DNA of 64,000 bases from Faecalibacterium sp. (GTDB lineage: Bacteria > Bacillota > Clostridia > Oscillospirales > Ruminococcaceae), in contig JAHHRL010000001.1 of NCBI GenBank assembly GCA_020025825.1, positions 186,001-250,000 of the forward strand, in the 5' to 3' direction. Of this stretch, positions 8,183-16,455 are shown piece after piece. The position numbers and the translations under genes were made by a program. Position 1 is the stretch's first letter; each line of letters begins with the position of its first letter. Under the pieces are notes generated by a model. That model saw only the letters and a list, made by a program, of their open reading frames with translations. It was not told the origin of the DNA and searched no databases.

Positions 8183-8519
8183 GAAACAGCCTCCCAATAA
8201 CATAACAGGTATAGTATATCAACGTAAGCAAAACGATGATAAAAGCATAGCAAATAAAAAAAGAAATTACAATCTTACGCCGGATAGTAACCTGTGTGAG
8301 ATTACATGGCGTAATTTCCATACGGTTATCATAACTGTATGGTATAATAAAAATAAGTTATATGGGATTTGTAAAAACAAAGGAAAACGTTGCAGCCCGG
8401 TAACATCGTTGGCAAGTGAGTTGTAAAGTGCAGGGAATGCACAGCAAACCATTTGTTTACATAGAAAGTAGAAAGGCCCGACGGCAGAAAAAAGCGGGCC
8501 AAGGCAGGAAGGACATCGT
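8183..8519. other. 337-nt divergent regulatory region
   Basis: Between the RRNPP regulator and the CDF transporter. It contains ATTAC(5 nt)GTAAT at 8301-8315, a large palindrome at 8318-8342 abutting a TATAAT (8343-8348), and a leader of about 165 nt with GTGCA/TGCAC (8428-8442) and GGCCCG/CGGGCC (8475-8500) hairpins before the CDF ribosome site. An open frame at 8160-8426 crosses the palindrome and lacks a ribosome site and protein-like composition, so it is not called. Confidence 0.6.
8318..8348 (+). promoter_or_regulatory. palindromic operator abutting the CDF promoter -10
   Basis: CCATACGGTTAT (8318-8329), C, ATAACTGTATGG (8331-8342): two 12-nt arms with one mismatch around a single-base centre. 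TATAAT follows directly at 8343-8348, so the palindrome covers the -35 and spacer. A repressor or a MerR-like activator site would both fit. Confidence 0.65.
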
Positions 8520-9413
8520 ATGATATCAGAAAATGAACAAAAAGAAAAAAGCATATTACGATTATCGTTTATAGCAGGCTTGCTCTTTGCAATTGGAGAA
8601 TTGGCATTTTCAATTTTCAGCCACTCGCAATCCGTATTGATGGACGCAGTTTATGATGCTACAGAGCTGATTTTCATTGCGCTGATTTTGTATTTGACGC
8701 CTCTTTTTTATAAACCTGTATCGGAAAAGCATCCGTATGGCTTCTTTCAGGTGGAGTCGATTTTCTTGGTGATTAAGGGCTTTATGATGCTGTCGGTAAC
8801 GCTGGGCGTTTCAACACAGGTTATCCAGTCAGCCCTGACAGGCGGCAACCGTGTGGACGAGCTGCAAATTTCGGCGTTTCAGCTGTTTTTGGGATTAGTC
8901 AGTGTTGTAATTTATTTGGTGATGAAGCGAATGAACCACTCGCTTTCTTCGCCTACGGTAGATGCCGAACTGCTGGGCTGGAAGGTGGATATTGCGTATA
9001 GCATAGGCTTATCGGCGGCCTTTTTTGCAGCAATGTTTTTTGAAAAAACACCTCTGGCATTTCTGGCACCTTACTTTGACCAGATTATGGCTGTGGGCGT
9101 TATGATATTGATGCTGCCGGAAAACGTCAAAATGCTGTGGAGCGCAATGAAAGATGTTTTCTTGTTCCCGCCGGACGAGGAAACGGTAAATCAGATTAAA
9201 GAAGTCTGCAATGGTGTTTTGGAACACAGTACATTCCAGCCTGTATTTTTTGATATTACTAAAACCGGACGCCACATGTGGGTTGAAATCTATTTTGAAG
9301 TTGCCGAGGATTCCCTTGCATTAAGCGAGCTGAAGCGTATGACGGAAGCTGTGAACCGTGCAGTGGGTGAAATCTTTGAAAACTGCACGTGTGAGTTGCT
9401 GCCGGAGCCTTGA
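8520..9413 (+). CDS. cation diffusion facilitator (CDF) family transporter
   Basis: A 297-residue protein with six hydrophobic segments (about residues 12-190) and a cytosolic C-terminal domain, the layout of CDF antiporters that expel divalent metals. TM2 holds DAVYD with Asp42 and Asp46 in the DxxxD spacing of the transport site. In TM5 the region reads LLGWKVD: Asp157 is kept but the His four residues before it in the zinc exporter YiiP is Gly153 here. The site therefore differs from classic Zn/Cd exporters, and the metal is uncertain; it resembles the COG3965-like branch. AGGAAGGA lies 7 nt before the ATG. A palindrome at the promoter suggests metal- or ligand-dependent control. Confidence 0.85.
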   Translation: MISENEQKEKSILRLSFIAGLLFAIGELAFSIFSHSQSVLMDAVYDATELIFIALILYLTPLFYKPVSEKHPYGFFQVESIFLVIKGFMMLSVTLGVSTQVIQSALTGGNRVDELQISAFQLFLGLVSVVIYLVMKRMNHSLSSPTVDAELLGWKVDIAYSIGLSAAFFAAMFFEKTPLAFLAPYFDQIMAVGVMILMLPENVKMLWSAMKDVFLFPPDEETVNQIKEVCNGVLEHSTFQPVFFDITKTGRHMWVEIYFEVAEDSLALSELKRMTEAVNRAVGEIFENCTCELLPEP

Positions 9414-9441
9414 TAACAAGGACAAATGTGTTCAAAAAGTG

Positions 9442-9493
9442 AAAATCACAAAAAGCGTTTATCTTTGTAGATGAACGCTTTTTGTGATTTTTA
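9442..9493 (+). terminator. intrinsic terminator of the CDF gene
   Basis: A long stem AAAATCACAAAAAGCGTT / AACGCTTTTTGTGATTTT with a short loop, ending in T residues. Confidence 0.88.
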
Positions 9494-9541
9494 GCAAATA
9501 TTATCAGATAAAAGTTGTGCACATTTTTTGCTGCGAAATGA

Positions 9542-9569
9542 TTGACAATCTTCCGAACAATGATAAAAT
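9542..9569 (+). promoter_or_regulatory. sigma-A promoter of the alcohol dehydrogenase gene
   Basis: TTGACA (9542-9547), 16-nt spacer, TAAAAT (9564-9569), about 60 nt before the start codon. Confidence 0.75.
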
Positions 9570-9628
9570 AATAACAAGCTTTTAGGAGGCGATACTACTT
9601 ACAAAAACATATATTGGAGGTTACCATG

Positions 9629-10687
9629 ATGAAAGGTTTTGCAATGTTAAAAATTGGCCAGACAGGCTGGGTAGAAAAAGATTTACCGGTATGCGGACCT
9701 ATGGACGCTATTTGTAAGCCGCTGGCACTTGCACCATGCACTTCTGACATACATACCGTTTGGGCGGGCGCAATCGGCGACCGCAAAAATATGATTCTGG
9801 GCCACGAAGCAGTGGGCGAAGTTGTAGAGGTTGGCAGCTTGGTTCGTGACTTTAAGCCGGGCGACCGTGTTCTGGTTTCTGCAATTACCCCGGACTGGAA
9901 CTCGCTGGAGGCTCAGGGCGGTTATCCCATGCATTCCGGCGGAATGCTGTCCGGCTGGAAATTTTCTAACTTTAAGGACGGCGTTTTTGCAGAATACTTC
10001 CATGTAAACGATGCAGACGGCAATCTGGCACACCTGCCGGAAGGTATGGACCTGGCAGCTGCAACAATGATTGCAGATATGGTCCCGACAGGATTCCACG
10101 GTGCAGAGCTGGCTGATATTTCCTTTGGCGATAACGTAGCAGTTATTGGTATTGGCCCGGTTGGCCTGATGAGTGTTGCTGCTTCTGCAATTCGTGGTGC
10201 AGCCGAAATCTATGCAGTAGGTTCTCGTAAAAACTGTGCCGATTTGGCATTGGAGTTTGGCGCAACCGATGTCATCAATTACCGCAACGGTGACATTGTA
10301 GAGCAAATCATGGAAAAAACACATGGCCAGGGCGTAGATAAGGTTATTATGGCCGGTGGCGATAACGATACCTTTGCACAGGCTATCCGTATTTTGAAGC
10401 CGGGCGGAATTATTGGTAACGTAAACTACTTGGGCGAGGGCGAAAGCGTTGCAATTCCTCGTGTAGAGTGGGGCTGCGGTATGGGACATAAGCAGATTCG
10501 TGGCGGTTTGATGCCCGGCGGTCGTTTACGTTCTGAAAAGCTGGCCCGCCTGATTATGGCAAATCGTATCCACCCCGAAAAGCTGGTTACCCACCGCTTT
10601 ACAGGACTGGAAAATGTAGAGCCTGCCCTGATGCTGATGAAGGATAAGCCCAGAGATTTGATTAAGCCGCTGGTTATTATTGAATAA
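9629..10687 (+). CDS. adh: NADP-dependent secondary (isopropanol-type) alcohol dehydrogenase
   Basis: Zinc alcohol dehydrogenase of 352 residues, interconverting secondary alcohols and ketones with NADP(H). Starting at MKGFAMLKIG, numbering matches the clostridial enzyme family: zinc ligands Cys37 (APCTSD), His59 (LGHEAVGE) and Asp150 (MIADMVPTG). The Rossmann motif GIGPVG is near 174-179 and Gly198-Ser199-Arg200 is the signature that recognises the NADP phosphate. This match favours the second ATG (9629) of the ATGATG pair; GGAGG ends 8 nt before it. Single-gene unit with its own promoter and terminator. The physiological substrate here (acetone, acetaldehyde or other carbonyl) is inference. 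Confidence 0.93.
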   Translation: MKGFAMLKIGQTGWVEKDLPVCGPMDAICKPLALAPCTSDIHTVWAGAIGDRKNMILGHEAVGEVVEVGSLVRDFKPGDRVLVSAITPDWNSLEAQGGYPMHSGGMLSGWKFSNFKDGVFAEYFHVNDADGNLAHLPEGMDLAAATMIADMVPTGFHGAELADISFGDNVAVIGIGPVGLMSVAASAIRGAAEIYAVGSRKNCADLALEFGATDVINYRNGDIVEQIMEKTHGQGVDKVIMAGGDNDTFAQAIRILKPGGIIGNVNYLGEGESVAIPRVEWGCGMGHKQIRGGLMPGGRLRSEKLARLIMANRIHPEKLVTHRFTGLENVEPALMLMKDKPRDLIKPLVIIE

Positions 10688-10695
10688 AAAAAGAC

Positions 10696-10734
10696 CCGAT
10701 GCAAGGCGAATGTTGCCTTGCATCGGATTTTTTT
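10696..10734 (+). terminator. intrinsic terminator of adh
   Basis: CCGATGCAAGGC (10696-10707) pairs perfectly with GCCTTGCATCGG (10715-10726), then a run of T. Confidence 0.92.
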
Positions 10735-10763
10735 GTGCAAAAATGATGATTTTACAAAATGCC

Positions 10764-10791
10764 TTGAGCCTTTTGCAATTTGTGCTATACT
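10764..10791 (+). promoter_or_regulatory. sigma-A promoter of the MATE gene
   Basis: TTGAGC (10764-10769), 16-nt spacer, TATACT (10786-10791). Confidence 0.65.
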
Positions 10792-10867
10792 TAAAAATTG
10801 TAAATTATATAAAGATAGCCGTGTAAAGAGGCGCACTCTGTTGCATACAGAAAGAAAGGGGCTTTAG

Positions 10868-12232
10868 ATGAAGAAAGACTCAAAAGAATACTTGTTTGAA
10901 AGTATGCCAATACCGCAGGCAATTGCGCAAATGTCCATCCCTATGGTGCTGAGTTCCTTGGTAATGGTGTTTTATAATCTGGCAGATACGTACTTTGTAG
11001 GTATGCTGAACGACCCTATTCAGAATGCAGCCGTAACTCTGGCATATCCGGTTTTGCTGGCATTTAATGCGGTTAACAATCTGTTCGGCGTAGGTACTTC
11101 CAGTATGATGAGCCGTGCGCTGGGTATGAAAGAGCACGATAAGGTTCGTAAAAGCTCTGCATTTGGTTTTTACGGTGCCGCAGCAAGCGGTGTACTGTTT
11201 GCGGTATTGTGTACCCTGTTTAAGGGGCCGCTGCTGCACGTTTTGGGTGCAGATGCTATGACGATGAAGGCTACGCAGCAGTATCTGTTCTGGACGGTGA
11301 GCTGGGGCGCAGTTCCTGCTATTTTGAATGTTGTTATGGCTTACATGGTGCGTGCAGAGGGCGCAGCACTGCACGCAAGTATTGGTACGATGACCGGCTG
11401 TTTGCTGAATATCGTGCTGGACCCGTTCTTTATTATGCCTTGGGGCTTTAATATGGGAGCCGCAGGTGCAGGCTGTGCTACCTTTATTTCTAACTGTGTG
11501 GCGTGTTTGTACTACTTTATCCTGTTATATAAAAAGCGTGGTAAAACAGATGTTTGCGTAGACCCGCGCCAGATTGCTCGTGAAAAGAATATTATTTTGG
11601 GTATTTTGGGTGTTGGTATTCCGGCATCTATCCAAAATCTGCTGAACGTAACGGGTATGACCCTGCTGAACAACTTTACTGCATTTTACGGCGCAGAAGC
11701 AGTTGCCGCCATGGGTGTTTCCGGTAAGCTTACCCTTGTGCCGATGCAGGTGGTAATGGGAACCTCGCAGGGCATTATGCCACTGGTAAGTTATAACTAT
11801 GCAAGCGGCAACCGTAAGCGTATGAAAAGCAGTATCCTGTTTACCGTTGGAATCATTGTGCCTGTTATGACTTTGGTTACAGTAGGCTACTACTTTGGCG
11901 CCGAGCAGTTGATTCGGCTGTTTATGGATAACCAAACCATTGTGGCATACGGCGTACGCTTTTTGCGTGCCTCCTGTTTTGGTTTGGTGTTTATCTGTCT
12001 GGACTTTTTGGGTGTTGGTGTATTCCAGGCATTGGGCCGTGGTAAGAGCGCATTCGTCTTTGCAATTATGCGTAAAATCATTCTGGAAATTCCGGCCTTG
12101 TTCTTGTTCAATCGCCTGATGCCTCTGTATGGCTTGGCTTATGCCCAGCCTTTCGCAGAAATGGTTTTGGCGGTAGCATCTATTATCATGCTGCGCCGCA
12201 TTTTTGCCGAGAAGCCTCAGCCTGTAGAATAA
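10868..12232 (+). CDS. MATE family efflux transporter
   Basis: A 454-residue membrane protein with two homologous halves of six helices each, typical of multidrug and toxic compound extrusion proteins that export cationic or other drugs with Na+ or H+ gradients. Diagnostic segments include MSIPMVLSSLVMVFYNLADTY and FVGMLND at the N-terminus, GTSSMMSRALG in the first half and SYNYASGNRKRM in the second. AAAGGGG lies 7 nt before the ATG. It has its own promoter and ends at a terminator shared with the convergent AraC gene. The substrate is unknown. Confidence 0.93.
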   Translation: MKKDSKEYLFESMPIPQAIAQMSIPMVLSSLVMVFYNLADTYFVGMLNDPIQNAAVTLAYPVLLAFNAVNNLFGVGTSSMMSRALGMKEHDKVRKSSAFGFYGAAASGVLFAVLCTLFKGPLLHVLGADAMTMKATQQYLFWTVSWGAVPAILNVVMAYMVRAEGAALHASIGTMTGCLLNIVLDPFFIMPWGFNMGAAGAGCATFISNCVACLYYFILLYKKRGKTDVCVDPRQIAREKNIILGILGVGIPASIQNLLNVTGMTLLNNFTAFYGAEAVAAMGVSGKLTLVPMQVVMGTSQGIMPLVSYNYASGNRKRMKSSILFTVGIIVPVMTLVTVGYYFGAEQLIRLFMDNQTIVAYGVRFLRASCFGLVFICLDFLGVGVFQALGRGKSAFVFAIMRKIILEIPALFLFNRLMPLYGLAYAQPFAEMVLAVASIIMLRRIFAEKPQPVE

Positions 12233-12240
12233 TATAATAA

Positions 12241-12271
12241 AAAAGCAGCATGATAAACATGCTGCTTTTTT
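12241..12271. terminator. bidirectional terminator between MATE and AraC genes
   Basis: AAAAGCAGCATG (12241-12252) pairs with CATGCTGCTTTT (12258-12269), flanked by A and T runs; it serves both convergent genes. Confidence 0.9.
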
Positions 12272-12287
12272 GTTATATTGGTTGCAG

Positions 12288-13286
12288 TTACTTTTTCGGT
12301 GTCAGCAGGCGTCTGTCGTCCAATAAATCTAAAGTGGCAGTATCTGCGGATAAAAACAAATTCCGATATTCTGTAGGGGGCACACCAAACCGCTGTTTGA
12401 ATGCTCGATAGAATGCAGAGTAGTCCGCAAAGCCTACAAGTGTACTGACGGTATCCATAGATAAGCCCTGCTGGATTAAGACTTTGGCACGGATTAAACG
12501 GATTTGCGTTACGCAGCGATAAAAACTGATGCCCAACCGTTTTTGAAAAGTTTGCCGAATTGTACTTTCACTTACTAAAAAGTAGCGGGCTGTGCGCTCC
12601 AAGGTGATTTTCTCCGATAGGTTATCTTGGATATAAGCCAGTACACGGTCTAATAGTTCGGGTGCTTCCGCTATGGGCGGTGGAACAGAAGTATCAGAGG
12701 TTGCACGGTTGAGAATAACCATAATCTGCAATGCAAAACAGCCAAGGATAATGCGCCAGCCAACAGAGTGCATCTCGTTTTCTAAAACAGAACGTTGGAA
12801 TAGCTGCTCCAAAAAAGCCCACTGCGTTCCATGTGTGTGCAGCAAAAAGGGCTGGTCAGAGCAGGGCAGGGCCGTGGGGTCGGCTTTGCGTGCACGCTCC
12901 ATAAACTCGTTACTAATCCAAATAACGTAACGGTGATAAGGCTGGGTAAGCTGGTCTAAGTATAACGGACTATGGGAAACTCCCGGGGGGATAAACACTA
13001 AGTCACCATCGTGGAGCTGGTAGCGTGTGCTGCCTAATAGATATTGCACGTTTGCAGCGCTGCTGCAAAATAAAATCTCGTAAAAGGCATGGCTGTGCAT
13101 TTCTACAAGGTCAGATGTATAACTGATATCCTGATGGCTGTCTACGTAAAGGGAGTTCATCTCCATTTCTTGATAGATATTTCCGGATATGGTAAGGTTT
13201 TGTGCAAAGTGACGAATTATTTCTTCTTTTGTTAGACCACTTGCATAAAGATTTTGTATTTTTTCCATTATTTCGGCTATTTTCAT
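12288..13286 (-). CDS. AraC family regulator with cupin sensor domain
   Basis: A 332-residue regulator. Residues about 50-150 form an AraC-type cupin ligand domain (MHSHAFYEILFCSS, DGDLVFIPPGVSHSP) that usually binds a sugar. The C-terminal 100 residues carry two helix-turn-helix motifs (LERTARYFLVSESTIRQTF; VSTLVGFADYSAFYRAFKQR) and end with FGVPPTEYRN, the AraC/XylS hallmark. The start at 13286 (MKIAEIMEKI) is the most plausible although its GAGGATGG lies rather far upstream; the frame is open to 13451. It is divergent from the GPH symporter, from which it is separated by about 180 nt with a long inverted repeat, so it is the probable regulator of the symporter-esterase locus. Confidence 0.88.
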   Translation of the reverse strand: MKIAEIMEKIQNLYASGLTKEEIIRHFAQNLTISGNIYQEMEMNSLYVDSHQDISYTSDLVEMHSHAFYEILFCSSAANVQYLLGSTRYQLHDGDLVFIPPGVSHSPLYLDQLTQPYHRYVIWISNEFMERARKADPTALPCSDQPFLLHTHGTQWAFLEQLFQRSVLENEMHSVGWRIILGCFALQIMVILNRATSDTSVPPPIAEAPELLDRVLAYIQDNLSEKITLERTARYFLVSESTIRQTFQKRLGISFYRCVTQIRLIRAKVLIQQGLSMDTVSTLVGFADYSAFYRAFKQRFGVPPTEYRNLFLSADTATLDLLDDRRLLTPKK

Positions 13287-13340
13287 AATAGGGTATATAC
13301 CATCCTCAAATGTTTTATATGAAAATACCACATAAATGTC

Positions 13341-13375
13341 AGAATTGCAATCTATTTGAACGTTTTTGCAATTCT
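13341..13375. promoter_or_regulatory. 10-bp inverted repeat operator candidate
   Basis: AGAATTGCAA (13341-13350) and its exact reverse complement TTGCAATTCT (13366-13375), 25 bp centre to centre, lie between the AraC regulator and the GPH symporter. The size and position suit an AraC-dimer site. A weak TTCTTT/17 nt/TATCAT promoter (13372-13400) overlaps the right arm. Confidence 0.6.
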
Positions 13376-13466
13376 TTTTGCGTTTGTGATTTGTTATCAT
13401 AATGACGAGATTTGATGGGGGATACCCCGTAAAAGGTAGAACTGGAAACACAAAAGGAGATTTCTT

Positions 13467-14834
13467 ATGGCAAGCTCGAAATTAACGATGAAGCATAAGA
13501 TCGGTTATGCTTTGGGCGACATGGGCGGTTGTATGACCTTTGCTCTGATGGGCGCCTACGTAACCCGCTATTATGTTAATGTTTTGAAAATCAACCACGT
13601 TGTACTGGCAACCATGCTGTTGGTTTGGAACATTTGGGACGCTGTTAATGACCCCATGATGGGCGCATTGATGGATAAAATGTACGCAAAGCACCCCAAT
13701 AAGCACGGCAAGTTCCGCCCCTGGCTGCTGCGTGCAACTCCGCTGCTGGCAATCACCTCTGTGATTTTCTGGACTGTGCCTACCTACTTTGAGGGCACTG
13801 CTATGCTGGCTGTCCTGTTCGTATGTAAGATTTTGTACGAAGGCTGCTACACCATGTTCAACATCCCCATGGGTTCTCTGTTGAGCGCTATGTCCAACAC
13901 TGACGAAGAGCGTGCAGCACTGTCTTCTGCTCGTGGCTTCGGCTCCATGCTGGGCAACGTTGTTCCCTTTATTATTTTCCCCATGATTCTGCAAAAGATG
14001 GGCGATTCCAACCCCAAGGCTTACGCTATTGGCGCTGCAGTTTGTGCTGCAATCGGTGTGGTATTCTGCTTCCTGCACTATGCTTGGACTGAAGAGCGTA
14101 ACGTTAGCGAGAACAACGTTGCTGCTGAAGATGTCAAGTTCACTGACATTCTGAACGTTTTCCGTGTAAACCGTGCATTCCTGGCACTGTGCCTGCACGG
14201 CATCTGCATCTGCACCATGCAGTATGTTGGCAGCACCCTGAGCACCTACATGTACTCTGACGTTTTGGGCAACATCGGCCTGATGGCAATGTCCTCTTTC
14301 GTTTCTATGCCTCTGGGCTTTATCGCTCTGCTGGCAGCACCTAAGCTGGCTAAGAAGTTTGGCCTGCAGGAGATGATTCGTTACAGCCTGTTGATTAGCA
14401 GCGCTTTGTATGTTATCCTGTTTGGTATGCACGTTACCATGCAGGTTCCCGCTTTGGTCCACATGATTTGGAGCGGCGTTGCAATGAGCATTTCCATGAT
14501 TTCTGTTCAGATGCAGTGGGGCCTGATGGGCGAAGCTATCGACTACAACGAGTACCTGACCGGTAAGCGTACCGAGGGCTCTATGTATGGTGCTTTCAAC
14601 CTGACCCGTCGTATCGGCCAGACTATCGGTAACTCTGCCGGTGTTTTGCTGCTGAGCGGTATCGGCTACAACGCAGCTCTGGCAACCCAGTCTGCAGGTA
14701 CCATCATGGGTATCAAGGTTCTGTGCGTTCTGCTGCCTGGCATCTTCATTCTGGGCTCTTGGGCTGCATTCAAGTTCGTTTGGAACATTACCCCCGAATT
14801 GAAGGCTAAGATTGCTGCAATGAAGAACAACTAA
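13467..14834 (+). CDS. GPH-family sugar:cation symporter
   Basis: A 455-residue, 12-segment transporter of the glycoside-pentoside-hexuronide family (MelB/XynB/UidB-like), which imports glycosides with Na+ or H+. The family start KIGYALGDMGGCM and the loop NDPMMGALMD, followed by KFRPWLL, are diagnostic; the second half contains GEAIDYNEYLTGKRTEG, another GPH signature. AAAGGAG lies before the ATG, and the leader has a GGGGATACCCC hairpin (13416-13427). It is divergent from an AraC-cupin regulator and is followed by a carboxylesterase, suggesting uptake of an esterified glycoside or oligosaccharide. The substrate is inference. Confidence 0.92.
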   Translation: MASSKLTMKHKIGYALGDMGGCMTFALMGAYVTRYYVNVLKINHVVLATMLLVWNIWDAVNDPMMGALMDKMYAKHPNKHGKFRPWLLRATPLLAITSVIFWTVPTYFEGTAMLAVLFVCKILYEGCYTMFNIPMGSLLSAMSNTDEERAALSSARGFGSMLGNVVPFIIFPMILQKMGDSNPKAYAIGAAVCAAIGVVFCFLHYAWTEERNVSENNVAAEDVKFTDILNVFRVNRAFLALCLHGICICTMQYVGSTLSTYMYSDVLGNIGLMAMSSFVSMPLGFIALLAAPKLAKKFGLQEMIRYSLLISSALYVILFGMHVTMQVPALVHMIWSGVAMSISMISVQMQWGLMGEAIDYNEYLTGKRTEGSMYGAFNLTRRIGQTIGNSAGVLLLSGIGYNAALATQSAGTIMGIKVLCVLLPGIFILGSWAAFKFVWNITPELKAKIAAMKNN

Positions 14835-14860
14835 TTCTTTATAAAGCGTAACAGTATATG

Positions 14861-14901
14861 CGGCGCACGGCGCGGCTTGGCCGTGTTTGTGCGCCGTTTT
14901 T
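14861..14901 (+). terminator. terminator or attenuator between symporter and esterase
   Basis: CGGCGCAC (14861-14868) pairs with GTGCGCCG (14889-14896), with a second inner stem, then TTTTT. Partial read-through would let both genes share a promoter. Confidence 0.8.
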
Positions 14902-14929
14902 ATGTTTACAAAAGTAGGAGGTTTTTGTT

Positions 14930-16321
14930 ATGTCTAATGCAACTTTAACTGATGTAATCCTGACTCCCTGCGGCGAGATTCAGGGCACCACCTGCCAGTG
15001 GCCCGGCATCCGTGCCTATAAGGGTATCCGTTTTGCGACGGCAGGCCGTTGGGAGTATCCCCAGATTGTTACCAAGTGGGACGGTGTTTATGATGCTACC
15101 CATTACGGCAACTGCAGCTTCCAGCCCCGTGCTTTCTATGATGAGGGAGAATACTCCGGAAAGGCATTTTATTACAACGAGTTCCGCAAGGGTGAAAGCT
15201 ACACCTACAGCGAGGACTGCTTGTTCCTGAACGTATTTACTCCCGCAGATGCAACACCGGAAACCAAGCTGCCCGTTATTGTGTACATTCACGGCGGTGG
15301 ATTTACCGGTGGCTGCGGTCACGAAAAGCACTTTGACGGCCCCACTTGGGCAAGCCAGGGCGTAGTTGCAGTTACTATTAACTATCGTCTGGGACCCATG
15401 GGCTTTGTCTGCCTGCCGGAGCTGAACGAGGAAGTCGGCCATACCGGCAACTACGGCCTGTATGACCAGATGGTGGCTTTGCAGTGGGTGCAGGCTAACA
15501 TTGCTGCATTCGGCGGCGATGCCTCCAATGTTACCATCATGGGCCAGAGCGCCGGCGCAATGAGCGTGCAGGCTTTGTGCATGAGCCCCTTGACAGATGG
15601 CTTGTTCCACAAGGCTGTAATGAGCAGCGGCGGCGGCGTAAGTAAGATGATGAACAATGGCCAGAACCATGAAGCTCGCTACGGCTTCTGGAAGAAGGTT
15701 ATGCAGGCTGCAGGCTGCGAAGATTTGGCAGCGTTCCGTGCACTGGAGCCGGAAAAGCTGTTTACTGCATGGCAGAGTGCTGCTAAGGAAGATAAGAGCG
15801 CTATGATGGCAGCTGGTCCCTGCATGGACGGTGTGTTCTTTACACAGGATAACCTGTCCGCAGCACAGGCAGGCAAGCAGAAAAATATCCCTTACATGAT
15901 GGGCGCTACCAGCGAGGATATGATGCCCTTGTTTATGTTTGGTATGGCACACGACTGGTGCAAGATGCAGGATAAGCAGGGCAAGCAGCCCAGCTACTGC
16001 TGGCTTTTTGACCGTCAGCTGCCCGGCGACAAGAAGGGCGCATGGCACTCCAGCGACTTGTGGTACTGGTTTGGCACGCTGGCAAACAGCTGGCGTCCCT
16101 TTACCGAAAAGGACGCAGAGCTGAGCCGTCAGATGTCTGCATATCTGACCAACTTTGCAAAAACCGGTAACCCCAACGGTGAAGGCTTGCCTCAGTGGAA
16201 CCCCACTACAAGCAAGAACAAGAAGGTTATGCGTTTGGGCGAGGGTGAAACCCGCATGGGCGGTGTGTCTAAGCTGAAGCTGGCATACACCACCTTTACC
16301 ACCAAGCCTGTAGGCGAATAA
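14930..16321 (+). CDS. type B carboxylesterase
   Basis: A 463-residue alpha/beta-hydrolase of the carboxylesterase/PnbA family. HGGGF at 121-125 forms the oxyanion hole, GQSAGA at 205-210 places the nucleophile at Ser207, Glu329 or Asp330 (GATSED) is the likely acid, and His373 (AWHSSDLWYWFG) completes the triad. EDCLFLNVF at about 95-103 is the family N-terminal signature. No signal peptide is present, so it acts in the cytosol. AGGAGG lies 9 nt upstream. Its place behind the GPH symporter suggests removal of acyl groups (acetyl, feruloyl or similar) from an imported glycoside; that substrate is inference. Confidence 0.92.
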   Translation: MSNATLTDVILTPCGEIQGTTCQWPGIRAYKGIRFATAGRWEYPQIVTKWDGVYDATHYGNCSFQPRAFYDEGEYSGKAFYYNEFRKGESYTYSEDCLFLNVFTPADATPETKLPVIVYIHGGGFTGGCGHEKHFDGPTWASQGVVAVTINYRLGPMGFVCLPELNEEVGHTGNYGLYDQMVALQWVQANIAAFGGDASNVTIMGQSAGAMSVQALCMSPLTDGLFHKAVMSSGGGVSKMMNNGQNHEARYGFWKKVMQAAGCEDLAAFRALEPEKLFTAWQSAAKEDKSAMMAAGPCMDGVFFTQDNLSAAQAGKQKNIPYMMGATSEDMMPLFMFGMAHDWCKMQDKQGKQPSYCWLFDRQLPGDKKGAWHSSDLWYWFGTLANSWRPFTEKDAELSRQMSAYLTNFAKTGNPNGEGLPQWNPTTSKNKKVMRLGEGETRMGGVSKLKLAYTTFTTKPVGE

Positions 16322-16327
16322 AAAAGG

Positions 16328-16369
16328 AGCCCGATGGAATGGGAAATGAGCCATTCCGTCGGGCTTTTT
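16328..16369 (+). terminator. intrinsic terminator of the esterase gene
   Basis: AGCCCGATGGAATGG (16328-16342) pairs with CCATTCCGTCGGGCT (16351-16365) with one wobble, then T run. Confidence 0.92.
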
Positions 16370-16455
16370 GTGTAAAAGGCTTGCTATTTATAGGGTAAGG
16401 CTGTTATCCTGTATATAAACAGATTCGGCAGCAAAAGCTGTGCAGGAGGATTAAG

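Noticed and set aside
8160..8426. 88-codon plus-strand frame in the CDF upstream region
   Set aside because: Runs through the regulator start and the palindrome, has no ribosome site and an unprotein-like composition.
8355..8519. NiCo or yybP-ykoY metal riboswitch before the CDF gene
   Set aside because: The conserved core bases of either aptamer were not found; only generic hairpins are seen.
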